DNA of 33,556 nt from Microvirga sesbaniae (GTDB lineage: Bacteria; Pseudomonadota; Alphaproteobacteria; Rhizobiales; Beijerinckiaceae), in contig NZ_JAMXFJ010000044.1 in NCBI RefSeq assembly GCF_025460805.1, positions 1 to 33,556 of the forward strand. Reading direction: 5' to 3'. Positions 22,874 through 30,457 of the stretch are shown in pieces. Position numbers and translations under genes: made by a program. Every line of letters starts with the position of its first letter. The stretch's first letter is position 1. The notes beneath the pieces were generated by a model. That model was not told the DNA's origin, did not search any database, and was given only the letters and a program-made list of their open reading frames with translations.

Positions 22874-25258
22874 CTACATGCCGGGGTCGAAGGTCGGATG
22901 GCCGGTCGGGATCGGCATCCGCATGGAGAAGCGCAGGCCTTCTTCGAGGAACTCCATGGACACCTCGGCCTGGAGCTGCGCGGCCAGCACGCGCTGGAGC
23001 AGGCGCGTCCCGAAGCCCTGACGGGTGGGTTTTCCCACGCGGGGTCCGCCATGCTCCACCCAGGTGAAGTGCAGCATCGGGCGCTCCCCGTCGACGATCC
23101 CCCATCGCACGTCGACCTGCCCGCCGAAGGTCGACAGGGCGCCGTGCTTGGCGGCGTTCGTGGTCAGCTCATGGATCGCCATGCCGATCGGCACCGCCGC
23201 CTCGGAGGGCAGTTCCAGGGGCGGCCCCTCGATGGTGATGCGGTTGCGGGCCTCGTCCTCGTAAGGGCCGAGTTCCGTCTGGACGAGATCGTCCAGGGCC
23301 GCCTTCTGCCACAGGTCCTCGGTCAGGAGATTATGGGTCCGGGCCAGGGACACGATGCGGCCGACGAAGCCCTGGTAGAATTCGTCGATGCTCGACGCCG
23401 TGCGCGCCGTGGACCCCACGATGGCCTGGACGGTCGCCAGGGTGTTCTTCACCCGGTGGTGGAGTTCGCGGATGAGCAGGTTCTGGCGCTTCTCCGCCTC
23501 CTTGTAGCGCGTGATGTCGATATTGACGCCGACCATGCGCAGGGGAGCGCCCTTGTCGTCGTAGAAGAAGAGCGCGATCGTATCGATGGTGCGGACCGTG
23601 CCGTCGGGACGGCGGATGCGATAGGCCAGGTTGATCTCGGGGTCGTGGCGCGCGAGCGCCTCGCCGATGGCCTTGTTGGAGGGCACCAGGTCGTCCGGCA
23701 GCACCGCGGCCTCCCAGCTCGAGAAGTCCTCCCCGAAGGTGCCTTTGTCCAGGCCGAACAGGCGTTCCTGCTCCTCGGTCCAGGTGACCTTGCCGGAGGG
23801 GACGTCCCAGTCGAACACGCCGATCCCGGCCGCCCGCTGGGCCAGCGCCAGGCGTTCCTCGCTGACCCGCAAGGCCGCTTCGGTCAGCTTGAGGTCGTGG
23901 ATGTCGACGCTCGTGCCGACCCAGCCCCTGAACTCGCCCGTGGCGGCATTGTGCACCGGGGCGGCCCGGATGATGTGCCACCGGTAATCGCCCTCCTTGG
24001 AACGGTAGCGCACCTCCGTCGTATAGGGTGTCTCGTTCGCCATGACGGGCTTCAGCTCTTCGGTCATCCTCACCCAGTCGTCCGGGTGAATGGCCGCCGT
24101 CCAGCTGTGTCCCAGGGCCTCCTCGGGCGGCAGGCCCGAATAGGCGACCCAGCGTTCGTTCGTGTAGGTCAGTTCGAGATTGGGCTTGACGATCCAGACC
24201 AGCGCCGGGAGCGACTCGGCGATGAGCTTGAACCGCGCCTCGATCTCGCGGAGCTTCGTCTCGGCCCGGACCTTCTCGATGGCGAGCCACGTGCGCTCCG
24301 CCACGTCTTCCACGAGGGCGACCTCGTCGCTCGTCCAGTCGCGGGGAGTCGAGGAATAGACGTAGAACTCGGCGATGAAGCGTCCGTTCTTGTGAATGGG
24401 CACGAGGAAGCCCGCGCGCGCATTGATGGTGCTGTAGAGGGCCTGCAGCGCCGGGTCGTCGAGGCGGGGATCGCTCCGCACGTCGTTGATGATGGCGGGC
24501 TCCCCGCGCCGGAGAGCCTCGATGATCGGGCCGGCATGCCGGTCGATCTTCTCGACCTTGCCCTCGTTGGTGATGAGCCCCCAGGACCACTCGCGCTCCA
24601 CGATGATGACGCCGCGATCCTCGTAGACCTCGCCGTAGCCCGCCGTGTCGACCTTCAGGAGCTTGCTCACGTTGCGCGACGCGATCTCCATGATCTCGTA
24701 TTCGTCGTCGATGCTGCTGATCTGGTCGTTGAGCTTGAGGAGGAATTCCTGACGGCGCTGCGCCTGGTCCATCTCCTCCCGCAGCCTCTGCCGCTCCCTG
24801 ATGTCCTGCAGGACGCCCACGAAGCGGACCGGCTTGGTGCCCTCGAAGACGATGCCGCCGCGCACATGGACGTGGCCGATGCTTCCATCCGGTTTCAGGA
24901 TGCGATGCTCGATGTTGAAATCCGTCCGGGTGCGGAGCGCATAGGCGATCGCCTGGTTGATGCGCTCGATGTCGGCCGGATGGAACATGGCCTGCAGGTC
25001 GGCGTATGTGAGTTTCGCCTCGGGCGGAAGCCCGAGGTACAGCCTGAAGGCCGGCGTGCCGGTCACCTCGCCGGATTCCAGGTCCCGCTCCCAGGCGCCG
25101 AGGCGGCCGATCTCGAGGGCCATCCTCAGCTTCATGTTGCTCGACCGCAGCGCCTCCTCGGCCTGAGCCAGCCGGGTCTCGAGCTCCGCGACGCGTTGCC
25201 CGTCGCCCTCGCGCGGGGCCACGACGCCTTCAACGGTCAAACTGCCGCGCTCGGTCAT
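22874..25258 (-). CDS. HWE-family sensor histidine kinase with PAS-GAF-PAS-PAS input
   Basis: A 794-residue soluble kinase; no membrane segments, so it senses a cytoplasmic signal. Domains: coiled coil about 12-35; PAS 1 about 40-140 (GRLGAWERD, RFVGVLQDIRER); GAF about 155-310; PAS 2 about 320-440 (HSWTAAIHPDDW); PAS 3 about 450-575 (GIGVFDWDV, MVGVNIDITRYK). The kinase core has phospho-acceptor H601 in LHHRVKNTLATVQAI, N-box HELTTNAAKHGAL, and the WVE motif of HWE kinases in FTWVEHGGP. No response regulator gene is adjacent. ATG 25258 is used; GTG 25288 is possible, and neither has a good ribosome site. It follows oligopeptidase B by 90 bases. Confidence 0.9.
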   Translation of the reverse strand: MTERGSLTVEGVVAPREGDGQRVAELETRLAQAEEALRSSNMKLRMALEIGRLGAWERDLESGEVTGTPAFRLYLGLPPEAKLTYADLQAMFHPADIERINQAIAYALRTRTDFNIEHRILKPDGSIGHVHVRGGIVFEGTKPVRFVGVLQDIRERQRLREEMDQAQRRQEFLLKLNDQISSIDDEYEIMEIASRNVSKLLKVDTAGYGEVYEDRGVIIVEREWSWGLITNEGKVEKIDRHAGPIIEALRRGEPAIINDVRSDPRLDDPALQALYSTINARAGFLVPIHKNGRFIAEFYVYSSTPRDWTSDEVALVEDVAERTWLAIEKVRAETKLREIEARFKLIAESLPALVWIVKPNLELTYTNERWVAYSGLPPEEALGHSWTAAIHPDDWVRMTEELKPVMANETPYTTEVRYRSKEGDYRWHIIRAAPVHNAATGEFRGWVGTSVDIHDLKLTEAALRVSEERLALAQRAAGIGVFDWDVPSGKVTWTEEQERLFGLDKGTFGEDFSSWEAAVLPDDLVPSNKAIGEALARHDPEINLAYRIRRPDGTVRTIDTIALFFYDDKGAPLRMVGVNIDITRYKEAEKRQNLLIRELHHRVKNTLATVQAIVGSTARTASSIDEFYQGFVGRIVSLARTHNLLTEDLWQKAALDDLVQTELGPYEDEARNRITIEGPPLELPSEAAVPIGMAIHELTTNAAKHGALSTFGGQVDVRWGIVDGERPMLHFTWVEHGGPRVGKPTRQGFGTRLLQRVLAAQLQAEVSMEFLEEGLRFSMRMPIPTGHPTFDPGM

Positions 25259-25348
25259 CTGTCGGTTACTTTCAAGGTCACTGTGCACGCTCTGCGGCTT
25301 GGCGCGCCGCGCTCCCGTCCGTGTTACGTTTTCACATAGCGCGTCGGA

Positions 25349-27460
25349 TCAATTCTGGAACCCTTGAACGCATCGGATCGCGAAGGCATAGGCGAGGCCG
25401 ACCTCCTCGAGGCGGTCGAACCGGCCGGCCGCGCCCGCATGGCCCGCCTCCATGTTGAGCTTGAGCACGACCGGGCCGCCCCCGGTCATGGTGGACCTGA
25501 GCCGCGCGACCCATTTGGCGGGCTCCCAATAGGTGACCCGCGGGTCCGTGAGCCCGGCCAGCGCCAGGATCGCCGGATAGGCCTGCGGCCTCACATTGTC
25601 GTAGGGCGAGTAGGACAGGATCGTCCGGAAGGCCGCCTCGTCGGCGGCCGGGTTGCCCCATTCGGGCCATTCCGGCGGCGTGAGGGGCAGGTCGCTGTCG
25701 AGCATGGTGTTGAGCACGTCGACGAACGGCACCTCGGCGATGATCCCGGCGAACAGGTCCGGCGCTAGGTTGGCCACGGCCCCCATGAGCATGCCGCCCG
25801 CGCTGCCGCCATGGGCCACGATCCGCCCGCGGGCCGTGTAGCCCGCCTGGACGAGAGCCTCGCCGCAGGCGATGAAATCGGTGAACGTGTTCGGCTTCTT
25901 CTCGCGCTTGCCGTCCATGTACCAGCGCCAGCCCTTTTCCGTGCCGCCGCGGACATGCGCGATGGCATAGACGAACCCCCGGTCGACCAGGGACAGGATC
26001 CCGGTGCGGAAGCCCGCGGGCATGGACATGCCGTAGGAGCCGTATCCGTAGAGCAGGCACGGGGCGGAGCCGTCGAGCGCCACATCGCGCCGGTGGACCA
26101 GGGAGACGGGGACCTGTTCGCCGTCGGGCGCCGTCGCGAACAGCCGCCGCGTCACGTAATCGGCCGGGTTGTGCCCGCTCGGCACCTCCTGGCGCTTGCG
26201 CAGGACGCGCTCGCCGGTCCGCAGGTTGTAGTCGGTCACTTCGCTCGGCGTCGTCATGGACGAGTAGTGGTAGCGGATGATGTCCGTGTCGAACTCGTAG
26301 CCGGCCGAGAAGCCCAGCGAATACGCCTCCTCGGCGAACGCGACCTTCTCCTCCCGGCCGGTGGCGAAGTCCCGCAGCACGATGCGCGGATTGGCGTTCT
26401 CCCGCTCGAGGCGCACCAGATAGCGGGCGAGCGCCACGACCGACAGGATCATCGTGCCGGGCCGGTAGGGCACCAGGTCGGTCCAGAACGCGCGTCCGGG
26501 CGTCGCGACCGGAGCCGTGACGATCTTGAAATCCTCGGACCCGTCCGCGTTGGTCAGGATGATCAGGCGGTCGCCGTGATGCTCCACATCGTACTTCAGC
26601 CGGGGCGTGCGCGGCTCGACGAGCCGGGGCGACGCCGAGGCATCGGCCCGGTCGAGCAGCCAGATCTCCGAGGTTTCATGGTCGCTGGCCTCGATCAGCA
26701 CGAAGGCGTTCGACTGGGTGACCCCGAGCTTCACGAAGAAGCCCGGGTCCTGTTCCTCGTACACCACCTGATCCTGCTCGGACCCGGTGCCGAGACGATG
26801 GCGCTTGACCCGCACGGGGCGGTGGTTCTCGTCGAGCTCAACGTAGTAGAAGCCGGACGAATCGTTGAGCCATACGGCGCCCCCGGAGGTCTGGAGCACC
26901 GCGTCCTCGAGGTCCGTGCCGGTGTCGAGATCGCGCACGCGGATCGTGAAATACTCCGAGCCCTTGAGATCCGCCCCCCAGGCCATGAGCCGGTGGTCGG
27001 GCGAGTGGTCCGCCCCGCCCAGGTCGAAGAAGGGATGGCCTTCCGCCTCCCTGTCCCCGTCGAGCATGATCGTCTCGGGACCGCCGTCGCGGGGCTGCCG
27101 GCAGACCAGGGGATGCTGTCCGCCCTCCCGGAAGCGGGTGAAATAGGCGAAGGGCCCGTCCGGCTCGGAAACGGTCGAATCATCCTCCTTGATGCGCCCG
27201 CGCATCTCGGCCACGATCCGGGCCTGAAGCTCCTCCGTTCCGGCAAAGACCGCGGCCGCGTAGGCGTTCTCCTGCTCCAGGACGGTCCGGATGGATCCGT
27301 CGAGGGCGGACGGGTCCTTGAGAACGTCCCGCCAGTTCTCCGCCTTCAGCCACGCGTAATCGTCATGGACCCGGATCCCGTGCACGTCGACGACGTGCGG
27401 TCGCGCCGGGACCGACGGCGCGGCGGGCAGGGGACGAGTGGCGAGGCGTTCGATGTTCAT
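25349..27460 (-). CDS. ptrB: Oligopeptidase B (S9A prolyl oligopeptidase family)
   Basis: A 703-residue serine peptidase that cleaves short peptides after basic residues. The N-terminal beta-propeller spans about 70-420 and limits substrate size; the C-terminal alpha/beta hydrolase carries the triad: Ser about 553 in AHGGSAGGMLMGA, Asp about 640 in LAGLTDPRVTYWEP and His about 674 in MEAGHAGAAGRF. YGYGSYGMSM and HVRGGTEKGWRWY are typical of the family. Length is normal and no signal peptide is seen, so it is cytosolic. ATG 27460 (MNIERLATRP) is favoured, with GGACGG about 5 bases upstream; 27484 is an alternative. Confidence 0.92.
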   Translation of the reverse strand: MNIERLATRPLPAAPSVPARPHVVDVHGIRVHDDYAWLKAENWRDVLKDPSALDGSIRTVLEQENAYAAAVFAGTEELQARIVAEMRGRIKEDDSTVSEPDGPFAYFTRFREGGQHPLVCRQPRDGGPETIMLDGDREAEGHPFFDLGGADHSPDHRLMAWGADLKGSEYFTIRVRDLDTGTDLEDAVLQTSGGAVWLNDSSGFYYVELDENHRPVRVKRHRLGTGSEQDQVVYEEQDPGFFVKLGVTQSNAFVLIEASDHETSEIWLLDRADASASPRLVEPRTPRLKYDVEHHGDRLIILTNADGSEDFKIVTAPVATPGRAFWTDLVPYRPGTMILSVVALARYLVRLERENANPRIVLRDFATGREEKVAFAEEAYSLGFSAGYEFDTDIIRYHYSSMTTPSEVTDYNLRTGERVLRKRQEVPSGHNPADYVTRRLFATAPDGEQVPVSLVHRRDVALDGSAPCLLYGYGSYGMSMPAGFRTGILSLVDRGFVYAIAHVRGGTEKGWRWYMDGKREKKPNTFTDFIACGEALVQAGYTARGRIVAHGGSAGGMLMGAVANLAPDLFAGIIAEVPFVDVLNTMLDSDLPLTPPEWPEWGNPAADEAAFRTILSYSPYDNVRPQAYPAILALAGLTDPRVTYWEPAKWVARLRSTMTGGGPVVLKLNMEAGHAGAAGRFDRLEEVGLAYAFAIRCVQGFQN

Positions 27461-27885
27461 GAAACCGTCCGGGCAAATCATCAAGAGGCGGGATTATGCA
27501 CAGATAACGACAATTTCCCATGCCGGGTCCCGTTTGCGCCGCCGGGCGCCCGCCCGGCGCAAAAGCGGGCGCCTTTCTAGTTACTTCTTCAGATCGGAGC
27601 GATAAAAATTCTGTGACGAAAGCCTTAAACTGCGTCGGAACCCATTAACTGTTCAGCGCAGGTTTATTGCATAGTGGAAGTTGATACGAAGTTTTCCAAA
27701 GTTTTCCTTTTGCACATCTTGCAAAGGCGCTGGATTTGCCATACTTGGACGAGCGAGCACGATTTCTGTGCAAGTACGGTGCGGCTCAAGGAAGAGGCAA
27801 GCATTGCCTCAGACAAGAATGCTCAATTGTAGGCTGAAATGCTTCTTTGAGTCATTCTAAAGAGCCGGAAAGGAAGAAAATCAAA
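27461..27885. other. Long AT-rich gene-free region and leader of mucR
   Basis: 425 bases between the divergent ptrB and mucR genes with no credible gene. Contents: a GC-rich palindrome at about 27540-27559 (CGCCGGGCG with CGCCCGGCG) followed by AT-rich DNA; repeated GTTTTCC; a possible promoter; and a 7-base perfect stem GAGGCAA/TTGCCTC (27794-27810) in the probable mRNA leader. It is clearly richer in A+T than the rest of the window. Confidence 0.6.
27691..27708 (+). promoter_or_regulatory. Direct repeat GTTTTCC x2, candidate operator of mucR
   Basis: GTTTTCC occurs at 27691-27697 and 27702-27708, 11 bases apart, one helical turn, within AT-rich DNA. Ros/MucR proteins bind AT-rich targets and often repress their own gene, so this is a reasonable autoregulatory site. 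A possible promoter lies just downstream: TTGCAA (27719-27724), 16-base spacer, ATACTT (27741-27746). Confidence 0.35.
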
Positions 27886-28320
27886 ATGAGCGACAACATC
27901 GCTGCTTCGAACTACATTGAGTTGGCTGCAGATATCGTTTCTGCCTATGTGAGCAACAATTCTGTTCCTTCGGGCGATCTGCCGACGCTGATCAACGACG
28001 TTCATTCGGCTCTTCTGCGTGTCGGGGGCGGCACCGTGGAAGCGCCCGTCGAGGCCCCGAAGCCGGCCATTCCGGTGAAGAAGTCCGTGACCCCGGATTA
28101 CATCGTCTGCCTCGAGGACGGTAAGAAGTTCAAGTCGCTGAAGCGCCATCTGCGCACGCAGTACAACATGACCCCCGAGCAGTACCGGGAGAAGTGGGCC
28201 CTGCCCGTCGATTACCCGATGGTGGCTCCCAACTACGCCAAGGCCCGTTCGGAACTCGCCAAGGAGATGGGCCTCGGCCAGCAGCGCCGGAAGCGCCGGT
28301 CCTCGCGCAGCAGCAGCTAG
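27886..28320 (+). CDS. mucR: MucR/Ros-family zinc-finger-like transcriptional regulator
   Basis: A 144-residue DNA-binding protein, a global regulator of surface polysaccharides, motility and host interaction in Rhizobiales. The N-terminal helical part (about 5-50) mediates oligomerisation in the family; a Pro-rich link follows; the DNA-binding domain spans about 68-130 (DYIVCLEDGKKFKSLKRHL, then VDYPMVAPNYAKARS); the tail is Arg/Ser-rich. The zinc site is altered: C75 and H88 are present, but the second Cys is D78 and the Ros histidines map to Q92 and Y93. The start ATG 27886 has AGGAAG about 9 bases upstream; an extension to 27847 is unlikely. Confidence 0.93.
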   Translation: MSDNIAASNYIELAADIVSAYVSNNSVPSGDLPTLINDVHSALLRVGGGTVEAPVEAPKPAIPVKKSVTPDYIVCLEDGKKFKSLKRHLRTQYNMTPEQYREKWALPVDYPMVAPNYAKARSELAKEMGLGQQRRKRRSSRSSS

Positions 28321-28342
28321 CGCGCCGTGCGAACACCCTCCC

Positions 28343-28438
28343 CACGTCATGGCCGGCCTTGTGCCGGCCATCCCGATGCGGAGGAGCGCGGCGTTCCCAA
28401 CAATCGAGATCACCGGCACAGGGCCGGTGATGACGGGG
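28343..28438 (+). repeat. M-V hairpin unit (family A), plus orientation
   Basis: Complete M-then-V unit starting 23 bases after the mucR stop, the first of two in the 345-base gap 28321-28665. V loop is ACAGG. Confidence 0.85.
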
Positions 28439-28467
28439 TGCGTGTGGTCCGGTCCTGACATCCTCCC

Positions 28468-28561
28468 CACGTCATGGCCGGGCTTGTCCCGGCCATCCCG
28501 ATCGGAGGAGCGCCGCGCCTCAGACAATCGAGATCACCGGCACAGGGCCGGTGATGACGTG
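28468..28561 (+). repeat. M-V hairpin unit (family A), plus orientation
   Basis: Second complete unit. Its M stem reads GGCCGGG...CCCGGCC instead of GGCCGGC...GCCGGCC, a compensatory swap relative to the neighbouring copy at 28343. Confidence 0.85.
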
Positions 28562-28613
28562 GAGGGCGGTGCGATCAAGACAGGGGCCCGAGCGGTGCGC
28601 CGCTCAAAGGCTT

Positions 28614-28665
28614 GAGCATCGGATTCGATCCCGAAAATGGTGTCCACGTTTCCCGTCCGATGCTC
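28614..28665 (+). repeat. Single hairpin repeat (family B) abutting the ftrA-like stop codon
   Basis: Arms GAGCATCGGA (28614-28623) and TCCGATGCTC (28656-28665). The right arm ends at the base before the stop codon of the minus-strand regulator gene, so the hairpin forms the immediate 3' end of its mRNA. Confidence 0.75.
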
Positions 28666-29709
28666 TCAGCGGGCCGCCTCCGCGCCCCCATCAGCCGCCC
28701 CCCGGGCGGCTTTTTGCTTGTCTGAGCCGTGAGGATCCGGCGCGCGCGCCCGTTCGGGCGCGAACCGGGCGCGATAGGCCGCCGGGCTCGTGCCGAGCCG
28801 CGTCCTGAAATGATGGCGCAGGGTCGCGGCGGACCCGAAGCCGGTCGCTCCCGCGATGGCCTCGATGGATTCGCCCGTCGATTCGAGCAGGTCCCGGGCG
28901 CGGGCTAGGCGCTCCGCGAGCAGCCATTCCCCCGGCGGCAGGCCCGTCGCGGCCTTGAAGCGCCGCAGGAAGGTGCGCACGCTCATGCCGGCTTCCGCCG
29001 CGAGCGCGGCGACCGGCTGCTCCTCCGCGAGGCGCGCCCGCATCCGGTCGAACAGGGGCGCGAACCGCAGACCCTCGCGGGCCGGCGGCACGGGACGCTC
29101 GATGAACTGCGCCTGTCCGCCTTCGCGATGGGGCGGGACCACGAGGCGCCGGGCGAGCCGGTTGGCGATCTCGGGCCCGAAATCGGCCCGCACCACATGC
29201 AGGCAGAGATCGATGCCCGCCGCGCTGCCCGCCGAGGTCAGCACCCGGCCTTCGTCCACGTAGAGAACATCCGGCTCGACGGTGACGTCCGGGTAGAGCC
29301 GCGAGAGGTTTTCGACATGATGCCAGTGGGTGGTGGCGCGCCGGCCCGACAGCAGCCCCGTCGCGGCAAGAGCGAAGACGCCGGAACAGATCGACATGAG
29401 GCGCGCGCCTCGCCCGTGGGCTCTCCTCAGGGCCTCCACGAGTTCCGGCGGAACCGGCTCCGCATGGGCGCCCCGCCAGCCGGGAATCACGATGGTGCCG
29501 GCCTCCTCGAGCAGTTCGAGCCCGCCATTCGCCATGATCTGAAAGCCCCCGGTGGCCCGCAGGGGGCCGGGCTCGATGGCGCAGACCGCGAAGCGGTACC
29601 AGTCCGGGCCCATTTCCGGCCGGGGCAGGCCGAAGACCTCGACGGCGATGCCGAACTCGAACGTGCTCAGACGATCGTAGGCGAGGGCGACGACGAGACG
29701 GTTTGGCAT
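28666..29709 (-). CDS. ftrA: FtrA/GlxA-type AraC-family regulator with DJ-1/PfpI domain
   Basis: A 347-residue regulator. Residues 1-190 form a class I amidotransferase/DJ-1-like sensor domain with C108 at the nucleophile-elbow position (LMSICSGVFALAATGLL); residues about 225-325 form an AraC helix-turn-helix pair (AALAAEAGMSVRTFLRRF and IAGATGFGSAATLRHHF), followed by a charged tail. The start at 29709 (MPNRLVVALAYD) begins the sensor domain directly; reading on to 30315 would run antisense through the divergent rhodanese gene. Its divergent partner is a rhodanese gene 87 bases away, a pairing I recall from other proteobacteria; regulation of that gene is likely. Confidence 0.9.
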   Translation of the reverse strand: MPNRLVVALAYDRLSTFEFGIAVEVFGLPRPEMGPDWYRFAVCAIEPGPLRATGGFQIMANGGLELLEEAGTIVIPGWRGAHAEPVPPELVEALRRAHGRGARLMSICSGVFALAATGLLSGRRATTHWHHVENLSRLYPDVTVEPDVLYVDEGRVLTSAGSAAGIDLCLHVVRADFGPEIANRLARRLVVPPHREGGQAQFIERPVPPAREGLRFAPLFDRMRARLAEEQPVAALAAEAGMSVRTFLRRFKAATGLPPGEWLLAERLARARDLLESTGESIEAIAGATGFGSAATLRHHFRTRLGTSPAAYRARFAPERARAPDPHGSDKQKAARGAADGGAEAAR

Positions 29710-29796
29710 GATGTTTACGCCTGTTGGCAAATGCGCCACTTCCCACCATGGCGCTTTCGCGGAACTCTGGCTACGGCTTTTCCACAGGAGGTTGCC

Positions 29797-30267
29797 ATGC
29801 CAACGAGCCCCGTCGCGGCCATTCCGGCCGCCGCTCCGCCCCGGGCGGCGGAGCATTTCGCCAATCGTCTCGCGTTCGAAACGGATTGCGCCGACGTGCA
29901 CGAATCCCTGTCGACCGGGATCGTGGACTTCGTGCTCCTGGACGTGCGCGGCCCCAAGGCCTACGCGCGCGCCCATGTGCCGGGCGCGCTCCATTGCCCC
30001 CATCGCGAGATGTCGGCCGAGCGCATGGCCGCCTGGCCCGCCACCACCCTGTTCGTGGTCTATTGCGCCGGTCCCCACTGCAACGGCGCCGACCGGGCGG
30101 CTCTGGCGCTGTCCCGGCTCGGGCGCCCGGTCAAGCTGATGCTGGGCGGGATGACCGGCTGGGCCGACGAAGGATTCGCCTTCGCCCGTGGTTCCGATCC
30201 CGGGTCCCTCGCCGATCCCGGGTTCCTCTCCGATCCCGGGTCCCTGGCGACGAGCCCCGCCGCCTGA
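29797..30267 (+). CDS. Rhodanese-domain sulfurtransferase
   Basis: A 156-residue single-domain rhodanese, cytosolic. Seen: FVLLDVRGPKAYARAHVPGA near 45-64 and the active-site loop with C90 in VVYCAGPHCNGADRAA; a second Cys (C94) lies in the same loop. LGGMTGWADEGF ends the domain near 127. The last ~25 residues are a tandem DPGSL/DPGFL stretch encoded by an 18-base repeat. AGGAGG stands 5 bases before the ATG, a very strong start. It is divergent from the ftrA-like regulator gene, probably its controller. Confidence 0.9.
   Translation: MPTSPVAAIPAAAPPRAAEHFANRLAFETDCADVHESLSTGIVDFVLLDVRGPKAYARAHVPGALHCPHREMSAERMAAWPATTLFVVYCAGPHCNGADRAALALSRLGRPVKLMLGGMTGWADEGFAFARGSDPGSLADPGFLSDPGSLATSPAA
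30195..30248 (+). repeat. Tandem 18-base repeat, three copies, inside the rhodanese gene
   Basis: Units at 30195-30212, 30213-30230 and 30231-30248, each starting CGATCCCGGG; they differ at a few positions. In frame they give three SDPGSL-like hexapeptides at the C-terminus, outside the enzyme domain. The length is a multiple of three, so copy-number change would preserve the frame. Confidence 0.9.
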
Positions 30268-30275
30268 CGCCGGCC

Positions 30276-30305
30276 GGGTCTCTCGCCGTCCCGGGCGAGG
30301 GACCC
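30276..30305 (+). terminator. Hairpin after the rhodanese gene
   Basis: GGGTCTCTCGCC (30276-30287) and GGCGAGGGACCC (30294-30305) form a 12-base stem with one G-U pair and a 6-base loop, 8 bases past the stop codon. No U tract follows, so this is a weak or factor-assisted terminator. Confidence 0.55.
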
Positions 30306-30379
30306 ATTGCGGCATTCATGCGGTCGGGAGAGGCCCCGTCCGCGTTATCCTCACTCTTATCAACACATTTGGATCCGCG

Positions 30380-30407
30380 TTGACAACTAGGGATATGCTC
30401 CCACTAT
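30380..30407 (+). promoter_or_regulatory. Candidate promoter of the DUF6456 gene
   Basis: A consensus -35 box TTGACA (30380-30385) is followed after 16 bases by CACTAT (30402-30407), a weak -10. A small stem GGGGC/GCCCC lies in the following leader, and TAGGAAC precedes the ATG at 30458. The -35 is convincing; the -10 assignment is not. Confidence 0.5.
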
Positions 30408-30457
30408 CGGGGCCTGAGGGAGAGAGCCCCTCGTTGATGTGTTTATAGGAACAAAAC

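Noticed and set aside
22898..25339. 813-codon open frame opposite the histidine kinase
   Set aside because: Antisense shadow; no recognisable domain.
25811..27580. 589-codon open frame opposite oligopeptidase B
   Set aside because: Antisense shadow of a gene with an intact catalytic triad.
28343..28561. Regularly repeated segments considered as a CRISPR array
   Set aside because: Repeats are long, internally palindromic, differ in orientation across the window and have no uniform spacers; no cas genes are present.
29710..30315. N-terminal extension of the ftrA-like gene to 30315
   Set aside because: The extension runs antisense through the rhodanese gene, whose start has a perfect AGGAGG; the regulator's conserved domain begins at 29709.
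30357..30448. Possible inverted repeat between TTATCAACACATTT and GTTGATGTGTTTATA around the DUF6456 promoter
   Set aside because: The match is broken by several mismatches and an offset; not better than chance in an AT-rich leader.
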